Source of the DNA: an uncultured Acetatifactor sp.
GTDB taxonomy: Bacteria > Bacillota > Clostridia > Lachnospirales > Lachnospiraceae
NCBI GenBank assembly: GCA_910586435.1
Contig: CAJUGT010000025.1
Span: forward strand, 5,127-37,346
DNA length: 32,220 bases
Direction: 5' to 3'
Shown: piece after piece, positions 7,410-15,639 of the stretch
How the letters are laid out: each line of letters begins with the position of its first letter
Position numbering within the stretch: the first letter of the stretch is position 1
Program-made: the position numbers and the translations under genes
The notes under the pieces: generated by a model
The model's database searches: none
The model's input: the letters and a program-made list of their open reading frames with translations, nothing else
What the model was told of the DNA's origin: nothing

Positions 7410-8909
7410 TTATTCCGGCGTAACCTCCAGATGAAGTACGCTGCAGGCCGGAACCGCAAAACGAATCTTATCTCCGTCTATGGAAATTTTGGAGAATTCT
7501 TCCGTATGTACCTCCTGGGGTGCGTCAAATGTGTTATGCGCTCTTCTGTCACCGGTAAGAATTTCTCCTTTCACGGACTTTATCCTGCTGTCCGCAAAAA
7601 CGCCTTCCACATCATATGCCTCTTCCAGGGATAAATTGGTAATGGTTACATGCAGCCTGCCGTCCTTGGATACGGAAACGGATTCCGTAAGATTGGGAAC
7701 CATTGCCCCTTCTTCCAGTCCCACTTCCTTTGTCTCAATGGAAGACTCTACCAAATCCGCATCCTGATGATGCTGATACATATGGAACACATACCATGTG
7801 GGCGTTTTCACCATTTTGGCGCCTTCTGTCAAAATCACCGCCTGAAGCACATTCACCATCTGCGCAATGTTTGCCATTTTCACCCTGTCACAATGCTTAT
7901 TGAACAGATTCAGGTTAATGCCGGCCACCAATGCGTCCCTTATGGTGTTCTGCTGATACAGGAAACCGGGATTTGTGCCAGGTTCCACATCATACCAGGT
8001 TCCCCACTCATCAATCACCATTCCTATCTTCTTCTCAGGATCGTATTGATCCATAATGGCGCCGTGACGGCGAATCAGGTTCTCCATCTCCAAGGTATGC
8101 TTCAGGGTGCGATACCAGTCTTTCTCATCAAATTCCAATGCGGACCCTTTTTTGTTCCACTTGCCCGTGGGCAGGGTATAATAATGCAGGGACATGCCTC
8201 CCATAAATCCAAAACCATGGTCAAAAACCGTCTCCAATACCTTGTCTGTCCAGTGATAATCCCCTGCGTTGGCTCCGCAGGCAATTTTGCATACCGGTCT
8301 CTTTGGATCATAATTGCGTATGTAAGTCTGATATCTGCGATACATATCCCCATAGAACTCAGGCCTCATATTGCCGCCGCAGCCCCAGTTTTCATTCCCC
8401 ACGCCGAAATAGTCCACTCGCCAGGGTTCTTCCTGCCCGTTTTCCTTGCGCAGATCTGCCATGGGGGATACGCCGTCAAACGTCATATATTCCACCCATT
8501 CGCTCATTTCCTGTACGGTGCCGCTGCCCATATTGCCATTAATATATGTCTTACAGCCAAGCTGTCTGCACAATTCCATAAATTCATGGGTGCCAAAACT
8601 GTTATCCTCCACCACGCCGCCCCAATGGGTATTAATCATTTTCTTACGTCCTTCTTTAGGGCCGATGCCATCCTTCCAATGATACTCATCGGCAAAGCAT
8701 CCCCCCGGCCAGCGAAGCACCGGCACATGAATCTCCTTCAATGCCTCCACTACGTCGGTACGCATACCATTCACATTTGGAATATCGGAATTCTCCCCCA
8801 CATAAATTCCTTCATAAATACATCTTCCCAGATGCTCCGAAAAATGGCCTTGCAGTTCAGGGTTCAAATGTCCTTTTTTCACCTTTGGATTTACATACAA
8901 TCTTGTCAT
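7410..8909 (-). CDS. abfA: GH51 alpha-L-arabinofuranosidase
   Basis: 499 residues, full length for intracellular GH51 enzymes, which remove terminal alpha-L-arabinofuranosyl groups from arabinan and arabinoxylan oligosaccharides. The opening (VNPKV....PELQGHFSEHLGRCIYEGIYVG) is typical of the family. LRWPGGCFADEYHW lies at 65-78. The acid/base is Glu 173 in GVGNENWGCGG, and the nucleophile is Glu 301 in VIDEWGTWYD. The C-terminal third should form the beta-sandwich domain. No signal peptide, so it is cytoplasmic and would act on imported oligosaccharides. A TTG start at 8966 is rejected because a promoter at 8972-9000 would begin transcription at about that point; ATG 8909 matches the family start, though its ribosome binding site is weak. 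Pentoses released suit the isomerase and kinase genes at 15640-18770. Confidence 0.93.
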   Translation of the reverse strand: MTRLYVNPKVKKGHLNPELQGHFSEHLGRCIYEGIYVGENSDIPNVNGMRTDVVEALKEIHVPVLRWPGGCFADEYHWKDGIGPKEGRKKMINTHWGGVVEDNSFGTHEFMELCRQLGCKTYINGNMGSGTVQEMSEWVEYMTFDGVSPMADLRKENGQEEPWRVDYFGVGNENWGCGGNMRPEFYGDMYRRYQTYIRNYDPKRPVCKIACGANAGDYHWTDKVLETVFDHGFGFMGGMSLHYYTLPTGKWNKKGSALEFDEKDWYRTLKHTLEMENLIRRHGAIMDQYDPEKKIGMVIDEWGTWYDVEPGTNPGFLYQQNTIRDALVAGINLNLFNKHCDRVKMANIAQMVNVLQAVILTEGAKMVKTPTWYVFHMYQHHQDADLVESSIETKEVGLEEGAMVPNLTESVSVSKDGRLHVTITNLSLEEAYDVEGVFADSRIKSVKGEILTGDRRAHNTFDAPQEVHTEEFSKISIDGDKIRFAVPACSVLHLEVTPE

Positions 8910-8971
8910 GTCCTGTGACCCATCCTTCCTGCCCTTAAAGGGCTTGTTAGAAATACCAATATACAATTCTC

Positions 8972-9000
8972 AGTCTATGCTTTGACGGAAAAATTGTCAA
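8972..9000 (-). promoter_or_regulatory. Promoter and possible operator of GH51 gene
   Basis: On the minus strand TTGACA (9000-8995), a 17-nt spacer and TAGACT (8977-8972). TTGAC and GTCAA, 9 nt apart, form an inverted repeat covering the -35, a plausible site for a sugar-responsive repressor. Confidence 0.65.
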
Positions 9001-9029
9001 GTCCAACTCAGCGCGGTTTACCCACAAAC

Positions 9030-10208
9030 TTACCATAGCTTAAACCGCCTGATAATCCATCTGGCAACCTTATAGGAAAACGTTTCCAACTCCCGGGCTG
9101 CGTTTTTGAGTTCTTTACGGATTTCAATGTGCTGCGGACAATGCTGCTCACATTTACCGCATTGAACACATTGGGAGGCGCTGGAAGTGTTCTGCCGCAT
9201 GGCGGTACACTGTAGATACTCCGTCCTGCCGGAGGACTTTTTCTCAGAATACATGGCATTATAGCAGCGAAAAGTCCCTGGAATATCCACTCCCTTGGGA
9301 CAGGGCATACAATACCCGCAGCCCGTACAGCCCACTTTTGTGCTCCGGCGGATTTCCTCCCTGACCCGTTTCACCAACTCCCTGGAGGACTGGGTCATAC
9401 AGCCGGGAACCCCGTGGGAAACCGTGGCAAGATTTTGTTCCACCATCTCCACAGAATTCATACCTGATAACACACAGGTGACTTCCGGCTGGTCAAAGAG
9501 CCATTGAAAAGCCAATTCCGCAGGCTCCCGTCCCTCCGCATCCTTTGCAAACAATTTTTTCGCGGATTCGGGAAGCAGGTTCACAAGCCTCCCTCCCCGA
9601 AGGGGTTCCATAATAATCACAGGAAGCCCTTTGCTGTGGGCATATCTCAGTCCCTCCACCCCTGCCTGGGAATGTTCGTCCATATAGTTGTACTGAATCT
9701 GACAGAAATCCCAGTCATAGGCGTCCACCAACTGGCAAAACATATTTGTATTTCCATGATAGGAAAATCCAATATTCCGTATCTGTCCGGAGGCAAGTTT
9801 GGATTCTATCCACTGATCCACACCCAAACTTTTTAGTTTTTCCCAGGTTGCCAAATCTGTCAACATATGCATCAGGTAATAGTCCACATGATCTGTTTTG
9901 AGTCTTTTCAGTTCTTCCTGAAATGTCTTCTCCGCCCCTTCCACGGACTTGATGAGGTAATGGGGCAGCTTGGTGGCGATATAAACCTTGTCCCGGCATT
10001 GATTGCGCTGGAGAATTTCTCCCACCGCAGCTTCGCTGCCAGGATAAATATAGGCCGTGTCCAGATAATTCACCCCGCCATTTATGGCTGTCATGACTTC
10101 CTTCTCTGCCTTGTCCAAATCAATGGACGCCCCCTTCCTGGCAAAGCGCATACAGCCATAGCCAAGAAGTGATATGTCATTGCCTTTTCTGTCTTTCCGA
10201 TACTGCAT
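9030..10208 (-). CDS. Aldo/keto reductase with C-terminal two-cluster ferredoxin domain
   Basis: 392 residues. Residues 1-285 form an AKR barrel with the catalytic tetrad Asp 50, Tyr 55, Lys 80 and His 114 (YLDTAYIY, YIATK, YYLMH). Residues 290-360 hold two 4Fe-4S motifs: C294-x2-C297-x2-C300-x3-CP and C347-x2-C350-x2-C353-x3-CP. This architecture is common in anaerobic Clostridia and annotated as aldo/keto reductase with 4Fe-4S domain; the substrate is unknown. Clusters suggest electrons may come from ferredoxin or pass to a partner. Start: several in-frame Met exist upstream; ATG 10208 is preferred because GAGGG precedes it and the protein begins as family members do (MQYRKDRKGNDISLLGYGCMR). 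It lies upstream of GH51 in the same direction, but that gene has its own promoter. Confidence 0.9.
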   Translation of the reverse strand: MQYRKDRKGNDISLLGYGCMRFARKGASIDLDKAEKEVMTAINGGVNYLDTAYIYPGSEAAVGEILQRNQCRDKVYIATKLPHYLIKSVEGAEKTFQEELKRLKTDHVDYYLMHMLTDLATWEKLKSLGVDQWIESKLASGQIRNIGFSYHGNTNMFCQLVDAYDWDFCQIQYNYMDEHSQAGVEGLRYAHSKGLPVIIMEPLRGGRLVNLLPESAKKLFAKDAEGREPAELAFQWLFDQPEVTCVLSGMNSVEMVEQNLATVSHGVPGCMTQSSRELVKRVREEIRRSTKVGCTGCGYCMPCPKGVDIPGTFRCYNAMYSEKKSSGRTEYLQCTAMRQNTSSASQCVQCGKCEQHCPQHIEIRKELKNAARELETFSYKVARWIIRRFKLW

Positions 10209-10296
10209 CCTGTGCCCTCTCTTATCGCCCATTCCCTGGGGATGAAATCGATTCCTGTCCCAATTTTTTCCATAATAAGCGCAAACAATATCTTTA

Positions 10297-10503
10297 TCAT
10301 AAACCATATGGGCTCAAATGACCATACCCAAAATGATTTTTCTTTTCGATGAAAGAACTGCCCAATTGGAGAAAACCATTGCTTTCCTGAACGTCACTGC
10401 CTGCCCTGCGTATTTCTGAATGTCCGGATACCGGCTCATGTGTCATCCCTGCTTCCATGATGTGTGGCAAATCGTTAATTCCCGTCGAAGCCCCACCGTA
10501 CAC
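10297..10503 (-). other. Unrecognised short open frame, possibly a gene fragment
   Basis: A 68-codon frame opening with GTG and reading YGGASTGINDLPHIMEAG and onward. Its composition looks protein-like rather than random, but I do not recognise it, there is no Shine-Dalgarno sequence, and its frame is not extended upstream. It could be the tail of a decayed gene. The surrounding 10209-10528 interval otherwise holds only the presumed 5' region of the aldo/keto reductase gene. Confidence 0.2.
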
Positions 10504-10528
10504 TGTCAGGGCAACAGGATTATTAATG

Positions 10529-10557
10529 TTGCATACACAGCACAGAAATGATATAAT
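10529..10557 (+). promoter_or_regulatory. Promoter of serine hydrolase gene
   Basis: TTGCAT (10529-10534), a 17-nt spacer and a perfect TATAAT (10552-10557). Transcription would start near 10564, giving a short 5' UTR of about 26 nt before the ATG at 10590; this excludes the GTG at 10560 as start. Confidence 0.75.
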
Positions 10558-10589
10558 CAGTGAAAAATGTAAACAGGAGTGATTTTATA

Positions 10590-11597
10590 ATGAGTCTGGC
10601 AGAAATGATGGATAAAAGTTTTAGAGGAAATGTATACATAGTGCAAAACCATAAAGTGCTCTGCCAACAAACCAGCGGTTTTGCCGATTTGTCCAATGAA
10701 ATTCCAAATACGATAGAAACCAGATTCGCAAGCGCGTCCGCGGGAAAAGTATTTGTGGCAACAGGCACTTTACAGCTAATAGAACAGGGCTTGATACACT
10801 TTGATGATACATTGGGCAAATTGCTTGATATTCCTTTCAATCAGATTGACAGGGATGTTACGGTCAAAGAGCTTTTAACCCATACTTCCGGTGTTCCCGA
10901 TTATTTTGATGAAAGCGTTATGGAAGAATATGAAGAATTATGGACAGATTATCCCAATTATAAAATCAGACATAACAGCGATTTACTTCCCTTATTTATC
11001 AATAAACCAATGATGTACCCCAAAGGCACAAAATTCCAATACAATAACTCTGGTTACGTATTGCTGGCAATGATAATTGAAAAAGTGACCGGAATGTATT
11101 TTGACCAGTACCTCAAAGAAAAAATATTTGATATATGCGGCATGACGTCTACAGGTTATTACGAATTGGATAAACTTCCCTCCAAATGTGCCAATCATTA
11201 TATTTACTGCGCTGACACAAATGACTATCGCACAAATATATTTTCCGTTGATGTGAAAGGCACGGGCGCAGGCGGGGCGTTTATCACGGTAAAAGATATT
11301 GTTTCCTTCTGGACTCATTTGCTGAATGGAACCCTGCTTTCCAAATCGTCTGTTTCTGATATGCTTAGCAAACAGAGCGGAAACGGTGCTGACAGAGAAG
11401 AAGGGTATTACGGTTATGGCCTTTGGATTATTGACAATCCAGACGGCAGGGATATTGCGTATTTTCAGGGCTGTGATCCGGGGGTAAGTTTTATTTCCGA
11501 GTATAATCCAAATAACGGAATTATTTCTGTTCTGGTAAGCAACTATGGGGATAATGTGTGGAAAGAAATGCGAAAAATAAGGGAAGCGCTTTACTGA
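10590..11597 (+). CDS. Serine hydrolase, beta-lactamase/DD-peptidase (class C) family
   Basis: 335 residues of the PF00144 beta-lactamase-related fold. The nucleophile motif SxxK is Ser 50-Ala-Gly-Lys 53 (FASASAGK), and the second motif YxN is Tyr 151-Asn-Asn 153 (FQYNNSGYVLL). LLTHTSGVPDYF at about 95-106 is the family hallmark. The KTG-like third motif is not obvious. No signal peptide or lipobox is visible, so it is probably cytoplasmic and more likely an esterase or peptidase than a secreted penicillinase; it should not be called a resistance gene from sequence. AGGAG lies 9-10 nt before the ATG. The gene is isolated on the plus strand and AT-rich by eye, converging on an XRE regulator gene; its stop codon lies within the palindrome ACTGATATCAG. 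Confidence 0.88.
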   Translation: MSLAEMMDKSFRGNVYIVQNHKVLCQQTSGFADLSNEIPNTIETRFASASAGKVFVATGTLQLIEQGLIHFDDTLGKLLDIPFNQIDRDVTVKELLTHTSGVPDYFDESVMEEYEELWTDYPNYKIRHNSDLLPLFINKPMMYPKGTKFQYNNSGYVLLAMIIEKVTGMYFDQYLKEKIFDICGMTSTGYYELDKLPSKCANHYIYCADTNDYRTNIFSVDVKGTGAGGAFITVKDIVSFWTHLLNGTLLSKSSVSDMLSKQSGNGADREEGYYGYGLWIIDNPDGRDIAYFQGCDPGVSFISEYNPNNGIISVLVSNYGDNVWKEMRKIREALY

Positions 11598-11670
11598 TAT
11601 CAGGCGCATAATTACTTTCCTGTATTCGTCTACCACACAGGACCAGTTTTCAGGTGTGAAATTTTAATTT

Positions 11671-11715
11671 CCGGTTTGAGGTTTGGACACTCTTGCGTCC
11701 AATGCCTCAAACCGG
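11671..11715. terminator. Hairpin between convergent genes
   Basis: CCGGTTTGAGG (11671-11681) pairs with CCTCAAACCGG (11705-11715), with an inner stem TTGGAC/GTCCAA and an 8-nt loop. It sits midway between the stops of the serine hydrolase and the XRE regulator. Neither side has a strong T-run, so it may end transcription in both directions imperfectly or protect 3' ends. Confidence 0.6.
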
Positions 11716-11757
11716 GCCGGAATCCCTGATGGAATAGAACAAAGGAACTGATATCAG

Positions 11758-12777
11758 TTACTTTTTGTTGTCACTTTTCCTCCAGCAGCTCCCTGCGCCG
11801 GCAACCGCAGCCTGATAAAGTATGGTTGATTCTGGAGCCTCATGGAATGAATTGTCCGGCTTGCTGAATCTCACATGTTGGAACAGCCTTGATTTTTTTA
11901 AATCAAATGTCCCATTGGCATTTTTCAGGATTTCATCTACCGCCTGATAAATACCTTCTGTATGTTTCTCCTTACAGGCAGCATTTAGCACGGAGGACCA
12001 ATCCTTATCTTCAGCAATTTCAAATGTACGCGAAAGCGCTCCTGTCTTCTCTGCCAGAAAACATGCTTTCTCCCTATTCCCCTCTTCAAGCGCCAATTCT
12101 ATCATAAATGAAAAGATAAAAACTAATATCTGATACTGGGAAAAGAGGGATATTTCAAACATTTCATATGCCTCATCCGTTTTTCCCTGCTCCTGATACA
12201 ATCGCCCCAGGGCTATTTTTTTCATGGGATCCTGGTCGGAGAAATATCTTAGATATTCCTCTGCCTTTGCATATTCCTTTTTTCGTATATAAAATCCATA
12301 CAAAGCGTCAGCAGCGTGATGTCTTATTTCTTCCTTCTCATCATGTAAGACCATTTCATACCATGCGTTTATTTGTCTGTCATATTTCTCCGGCTCAGCA
12401 CAGGCACTCGTCAGTCTCTTAGCATCCAGCATGACAGCCATCTGCCAAATGAGCATGTTACAGTTTGGGTATTCTCTTATTCTCTCCAAAGCCCACTCAT
12501 AAACCTTCTCATACCCTTCTGTCTCAAACATTTTATCCATTTGCCGAATCATCTCACGGATTTCAGCCTCTGTGAGCTCTTCACGAAACGACATTAAGGT
12601 ATCAAGTGAAATGTGAAGCAATCTGGCAATCGGCCCCAATAACTCAATATCCGGATTAGAGTTTCCGTTTTCCCATTTATTGACTGCCGGAGCAGATACA
12701 CATAATCTGCCCGCCATTTCCTCCTGTGTCATACCCGCTTCTTTTCTATATTTCCTGATAACACTGCCAATATTCAT
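11758..12777 (-). CDS. XRE-family transcriptional regulator with TPR-like C-terminus
   Basis: 339 residues. The N-terminal HTH_3 domain (about 5-60: IRKYRKEAGMTQEEMAGRL, then VSAPAVNKWENGNSNPD) is a clear Cro/CI-type DNA-binding domain. Residues 70-310 are helical with repeats such as EYAKAEEYLRYF and KTDEAYEMFEISL, consistent with TPR-like helices that could bind a peptide or protein ligand as in Rgg/PlcR-type regulators; that ligand role is inference. The last 20 residues are unusual (GSCWRKSDNKK). The start is supported by TTTGGAGGTTGATAC before the ATG and by the promoter at 12819-12847. A palindrome on that promoter suggests autoregulation. Targets may include the neighbouring serine hydrolase or Nudix genes, unproven. 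Confidence 0.85.
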   Translation of the reverse strand: MNIGSVIRKYRKEAGMTQEEMAGRLCVSAPAVNKWENGNSNPDIELLGPIARLLHISLDTLMSFREELTEAEIREMIRQMDKMFETEGYEKVYEWALERIREYPNCNMLIWQMAVMLDAKRLTSACAEPEKYDRQINAWYEMVLHDEKEEIRHHAADALYGFYIRKKEYAKAEEYLRYFSDQDPMKKIALGRLYQEQGKTDEAYEMFEISLFSQYQILVFIFSFMIELALEEGNREKACFLAEKTGALSRTFEIAEDKDWSSVLNAACKEKHTEGIYQAVDEILKNANGTFDLKKSRLFQHVRFSKPDNSFHEAPESTILYQAAVAGAGSCWRKSDNKK

Positions 12778-12818
12778 GTATCAACCTCCAAAGTATATTC
12801 AAAAGCTTTTGTAATTAA

Positions 12819-12856
12819 ATTATATCAAGAATGTATATACCATACAATTGAATTGT
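12819..12856 (-). promoter_or_regulatory. Promoter and palindromic operator of XRE gene
   Basis: On the minus strand TTGTAT (12847-12842), a 17-nt spacer and TATAAT (12824-12819). The perfect palindrome ACAATT-G-AATTGT (12844-12856) overlaps the -35, a good candidate operator for autoregulation by the XRE protein. Confidence 0.7.
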
Positions 12857-13006
12857 CGTTAATTATTTGTCAGCTTTTTTAACCATTGGTAATATAACAA
12901 AATGGTGACTGCAACCTCCCACACTGTGCAAGGGCCATACCGTTGAAACCGCCAGAAAAATATGTCCTGAATAAATTTTTTTCATATAGAAAAAAGACTT
13001 CTCTCA

Positions 13007-13015
13007 TGATATAAT
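13007..13015 (+). promoter_or_regulatory. Extended -10 promoter for Nudix gene
   Basis: TGA followed directly by TATAAT (13010-13015), an extended -10 element. The -35 position is poor. Downstream, GGGGAGG precedes a three-codon frame (ATG GAG TAA, 13051-13059) before the Nudix start; whether that minimal ORF is translated is unknown. Confidence 0.5.
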
Positions 13016-13114
13016 ATTCTTTACGTTTGTTTGGGAGGAAAGGGGAGGTTATGGAGTAAGTATTGTTTCTCTAAACACTGCAAAATGCAATCAAGACTTG
13101 CGGAAAGGAAGTAT

Positions 13115-13606
13115 ATGGGTAGAGATATTCTTTTTAGGACAGAGGAATTTGTGTTTTCGTACAGAGTTGGCGGATTGCTGATAAAGGATAATAAAATATT
13201 ACTGCAAAAACCCAAAAATGACGATTACGCTATCATTGGAGGTCATGTAGCCTGCCTTGAGACCACCACGGAAACATTGAAACGAGAATATGAAGAAGAA
13301 ATTCATGCCAAAATTGAGGTGGATAATTTATATGCTGTGGGTGAAATCTTTTTCCCCTGGGGCCAAAGACCATGTCATCAAATTTCTTTGTATTATAAAG
13401 TGCATTTGCTAAATGATAATGATATACCGTCAGTAGGTGTTTTCCATGGATATGATGATTTGGAAAATGAAAGAATTGATATGGACTTTTGCTGGGTTCC
13501 GCTGGAAGATATAAAAAATGGTATAAAGGTTTATCCCATGGAACTGATACCACATATTTTAAATGAAGATAAAGGAATTATTCATTTTGTTTCAAAACAG
13601 ATTTAA
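13115..13606 (+). CDS. Nudix hydrolase
   Basis: 163 residues. The Nudix box GX5EX7REUXEEXGU is present with exact spacing at residues 43-65: Gly 43, Glu 49, Arg 57-Glu 58 and the catalytic Glu 61-Glu 62. The usual Gly near the end is His 64, a modest deviation seen in some members. Family enzymes cleave nucleoside diphosphates linked to another moiety; the substrate here is unknown. The start ATG 13115 follows AAGGAAG by 4-5 nt. An in-frame upstream Met at 13085 and the frame from 13031 lack support. The gene is plus-strand, AT-rich and alone between two minus-strand regulators, ending in a bidirectional terminator. A candidate for horizontal acquisition. Confidence 0.88.
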   Translation: MGRDILFRTEEFVFSYRVGGLLIKDNKILLQKPKNDDYAIIGGHVACLETTTETLKREYEEEIHAKIEVDNLYAVGEIFFPWGQRPCHQISLYYKVHLLNDNDIPSVGVFHGYDDLENERIDMDFCWVPLEDIKNGIKVYPMELIPHILNEDKGIIHFVSKQI

Positions 13607-13660
13607 ACATTGTAATCCCGGTCTACACTCCTGATCCCCAAATCCTAACTCCTCAAAAAC

Positions 13661-13689
13661 GCCGTTGCAGGGTTTCCCCAGGCAACGGC
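13661..13689. terminator. Bidirectional terminator, Nudix / ECF sigma
   Basis: GCCGTTGC (13661-13668) pairs with GCAACGGC (13682-13689). On the minus strand it is followed by GTTTTT, a good intrinsic terminator for the sigma-factor gene; on the plus strand by ATTTCCTT, weaker, for the Nudix gene. Confidence 0.8.
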
Positions 13690-13728
13690 ATTTCCTTATC
13701 TTATTTCCTTATCTTATTTCCTTATCTT
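13690..13728. repeat. Three tandem copies of a 13-bp unit
   Basis: ATTTCCTTATCTT occurs three times head to tail without mismatch, directly after the terminator arm. Likely slippage-prone, so copy number may vary between strains. Confidence 0.9.
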
Positions 13729-13746
13729 TGTACCACCCTTAAACTC

Positions 13747-15324
13747 CTATTTCTCCGGCTCCCGGTGCTGAAGCAGCACATCACATACTCCTTTTTCAGG
13801 CAATTGGGCAGCCACACCTTTTCGTCTGGCATATGCGGCAATCACATCAAACAATCCCAAAAACATGGAAGCGCACATACGGTCCGCATCCTCTCCCAAA
13901 TGCTCCGGAAATTGTTTCTTATAGCCCTTGATAAAGCTCTTAACTGCCTGAGAGTATTCCTCCAGGATAGGCGCCAGACATTCGTCGGCCATTCCATAGA
14001 ATTCCTTCATCTGATTCAGGGTGAATGCCGGGGTTTTTACCCGATAACTTCCGTCCGGCAGCCGTTCCATGTATCCATCCTGAATCAACATGGCCGCCCC
14101 CTCCACATCCTGCGTCGTTCCTTTTGAAATAATCTCCTCACAGATATCTATACTTCGGGAATTCATCATGGGCTTGTAAGGAAACGCATCCAGCCAATGA
14201 AAAGTAAATACAAAATGTTTATAATTTCCGTCTTTATTCCCGCTGACCTGACACCCCAGCCCACATGTGGGATGCTGTTTTGTTTCCATATCCCCTATAT
14301 AGTTCCAGCGATACCCATCATATTTTACTGGCATGCCGGGATAGGACAGCACAGAATGTCTTTTTCCCTCATACTCCATAGCCATGACGCCATATAAATA
14401 GAAAAGCTCATCCTCACTTTTTCCCGCTCTGTAGAAATCAATTTTCCTGGCTCCCTCAGCTATCTTCTGGAAAGCTTCCACCATTTTATCCAGCACTGGT
14501 TCCAGAATTTTCTCCACATTCTCTTCACAATATTTTCCATGCTTATCCGTCCAAATGATAAAATTCGTCTGATATTTCCCTTTTACCGGTGTTACTACCG
14601 CCTCCCGCTTCACCAGATTAGCAATGGCATCTTCAATGTAGTAAGCCGGTACACCACATAACTTAGCCAACTCTTCCACTGTCTTGGGCTGCTCATAACA
14701 GCGGTACAAAATGTTCTGAGATAAGGCGTCTTTAATGTACTCTGATGGAAATGGTACTTTCTTTCCGTCATACTCCCCTTCTCCATAGATACTAATACGA
14801 AACTTTACAGGTTTTAATGCGCTTTCTTCCATTCTACTCCCACACTCCTTCTTTAATTTTTTTCTTGCTTCCGCCAGCCTCCAGGTAACTGTCCCCTCCG
14901 GAATCTTGAGCTGTTCGGAAATTTGCTTGGTAGAAAGGCCCTCATAGTAAAATAGAATGATAATCTGTCGATACATAGAGGACAGCATGGCAATTTCTCT
15001 CCGCAGATGACTGTAAAGTTTTTCCCGCTCTCCCTCTTCCTCATCAAACTCTTCCTCATATACCCCGAACACATCTTCTGGAGCATTATAATAATACATT
15101 TCCTGCCTCTTTCCCATGGAACGCCGAAACGTTCTGGTGACATTTTGCGCCACCCCCCAAAGCCATGGTTCAAAACGATTTTCGTCCCTGAGTCTTGGCA
15201 GTTCCCTCACTACTGTGAAAAGAATTTCCTGTGAAAGCTCTTCCGCTTCCTCTCTTGTATACGTCCTTTTCACTGCGTAGGCGTATACTCTTTCCACATA
15301 CTTTTCCAGAATTATCGGTTCCAT
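13747..15324 (-). CDS. ECF-type sigma factor with long C-terminal winged-helix/sensor extension
   Basis: 525 residues, while a plain ECF sigma factor is about 160-200. Region 2 is at about 8-70 (YAYAVKRTYTREEAEELSQE, then RFEPWLWGVAQNVTRTFRR). An acidic linker (VYEEEFDEEEGE) follows, then region 4 at about 105-158 (YRQIIILFYYEGLSTKQISE, IPEGTVTWRL). After KPVKFRISIYGEGEY comes a region resembling a winged helix (about 205-250: TVEELAKLCGVPAYYIEDAIANLVKR) and about 270 residues I do not recognise, containing HPTCGLGCQV. No anti-sigma gene is adjacent, so the extension may control activity in cis. ATG 15324 has AGGTG 8 nt upstream; a GTG seven codons earlier is less likely. Sigma domains are certain; ligand and target promoters unknown. 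Confidence 0.85.
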   Translation of the reverse strand: MEPIILEKYVERVYAYAVKRTYTREEAEELSQEILFTVVRELPRLRDENRFEPWLWGVAQNVTRTFRRSMGKRQEMYYYNAPEDVFGVYEEEFDEEEGEREKLYSHLRREIAMLSSMYRQIIILFYYEGLSTKQISEQLKIPEGTVTWRLAEARKKLKKECGSRMEESALKPVKFRISIYGEGEYDGKKVPFPSEYIKDALSQNILYRCYEQPKTVEELAKLCGVPAYYIEDAIANLVKREAVVTPVKGKYQTNFIIWTDKHGKYCEENVEKILEPVLDKMVEAFQKIAEGARKIDFYRAGKSEDELFYLYGVMAMEYEGKRHSVLSYPGMPVKYDGYRWNYIGDMETKQHPTCGLGCQVSGNKDGNYKHFVFTFHWLDAFPYKPMMNSRSIDICEEIISKGTTQDVEGAAMLIQDGYMERLPDGSYRVKTPAFTLNQMKEFYGMADECLAPILEEYSQAVKSFIKGYKKQFPEHLGEDADRMCASMFLGLFDVIAAYARRKGVAAQLPEKGVCDVLLQHREPEK

Positions 15325-15550
15325 TCTTCTACACCTGCCTTTCACTCATAAAGTGTCAACTTTCGTCACACCATTGGGTACTTAAGCGAAAAAATTTCTG
15401 ATGAAGGGGAGGCGAACGTAACCCCCATGCCCCGTCCGCCGTCCCTTTCCCATGCACCGGACACAAGCCGTCCCAAACTGTTATCAGTTTTCCCAAACCG
15501 AGAAACAAATACTGCCTGCGGCACACACTCAGGCAACTTTTTAAACAGAC

Positions 15551-15597
15551 AAAAACTCCCCTCCGCAGCCTTCCAAAAGCCACGGACGGGAGTTTTT
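15551..15597. terminator. Terminator downstream of isomerase gene
   Basis: AAAAACTCCC (15551-15560) pairs with GGGAGTTTTT (15588-15597) and an inner CCG/CGG, giving T-runs on both strands. On the minus strand it ends the isomerase transcript. The remaining 15346-15550 interval carries no gene I can support; it should hold the sigma-factor promoter, which I could not place with confidence. Confidence 0.85.
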
Positions 15598-15639
15598 CTT
15601 TCCATTTTTACATCTGACAGTTTCCTGGGTATCTGCTAT

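Noticed and set aside
7650..8918. Plus-strand open frame of 422 codons opposite the GH51 gene
   Set aside because: It mirrors a full-length enzyme with catalytic residues in place; no ribosome site or family features.
10590..11597. Beta-lactamase resistance gene
   Set aside because: Only the general serine-hydrolase fold is shown, without signal peptide or clear third motif, so resistance is not supported.
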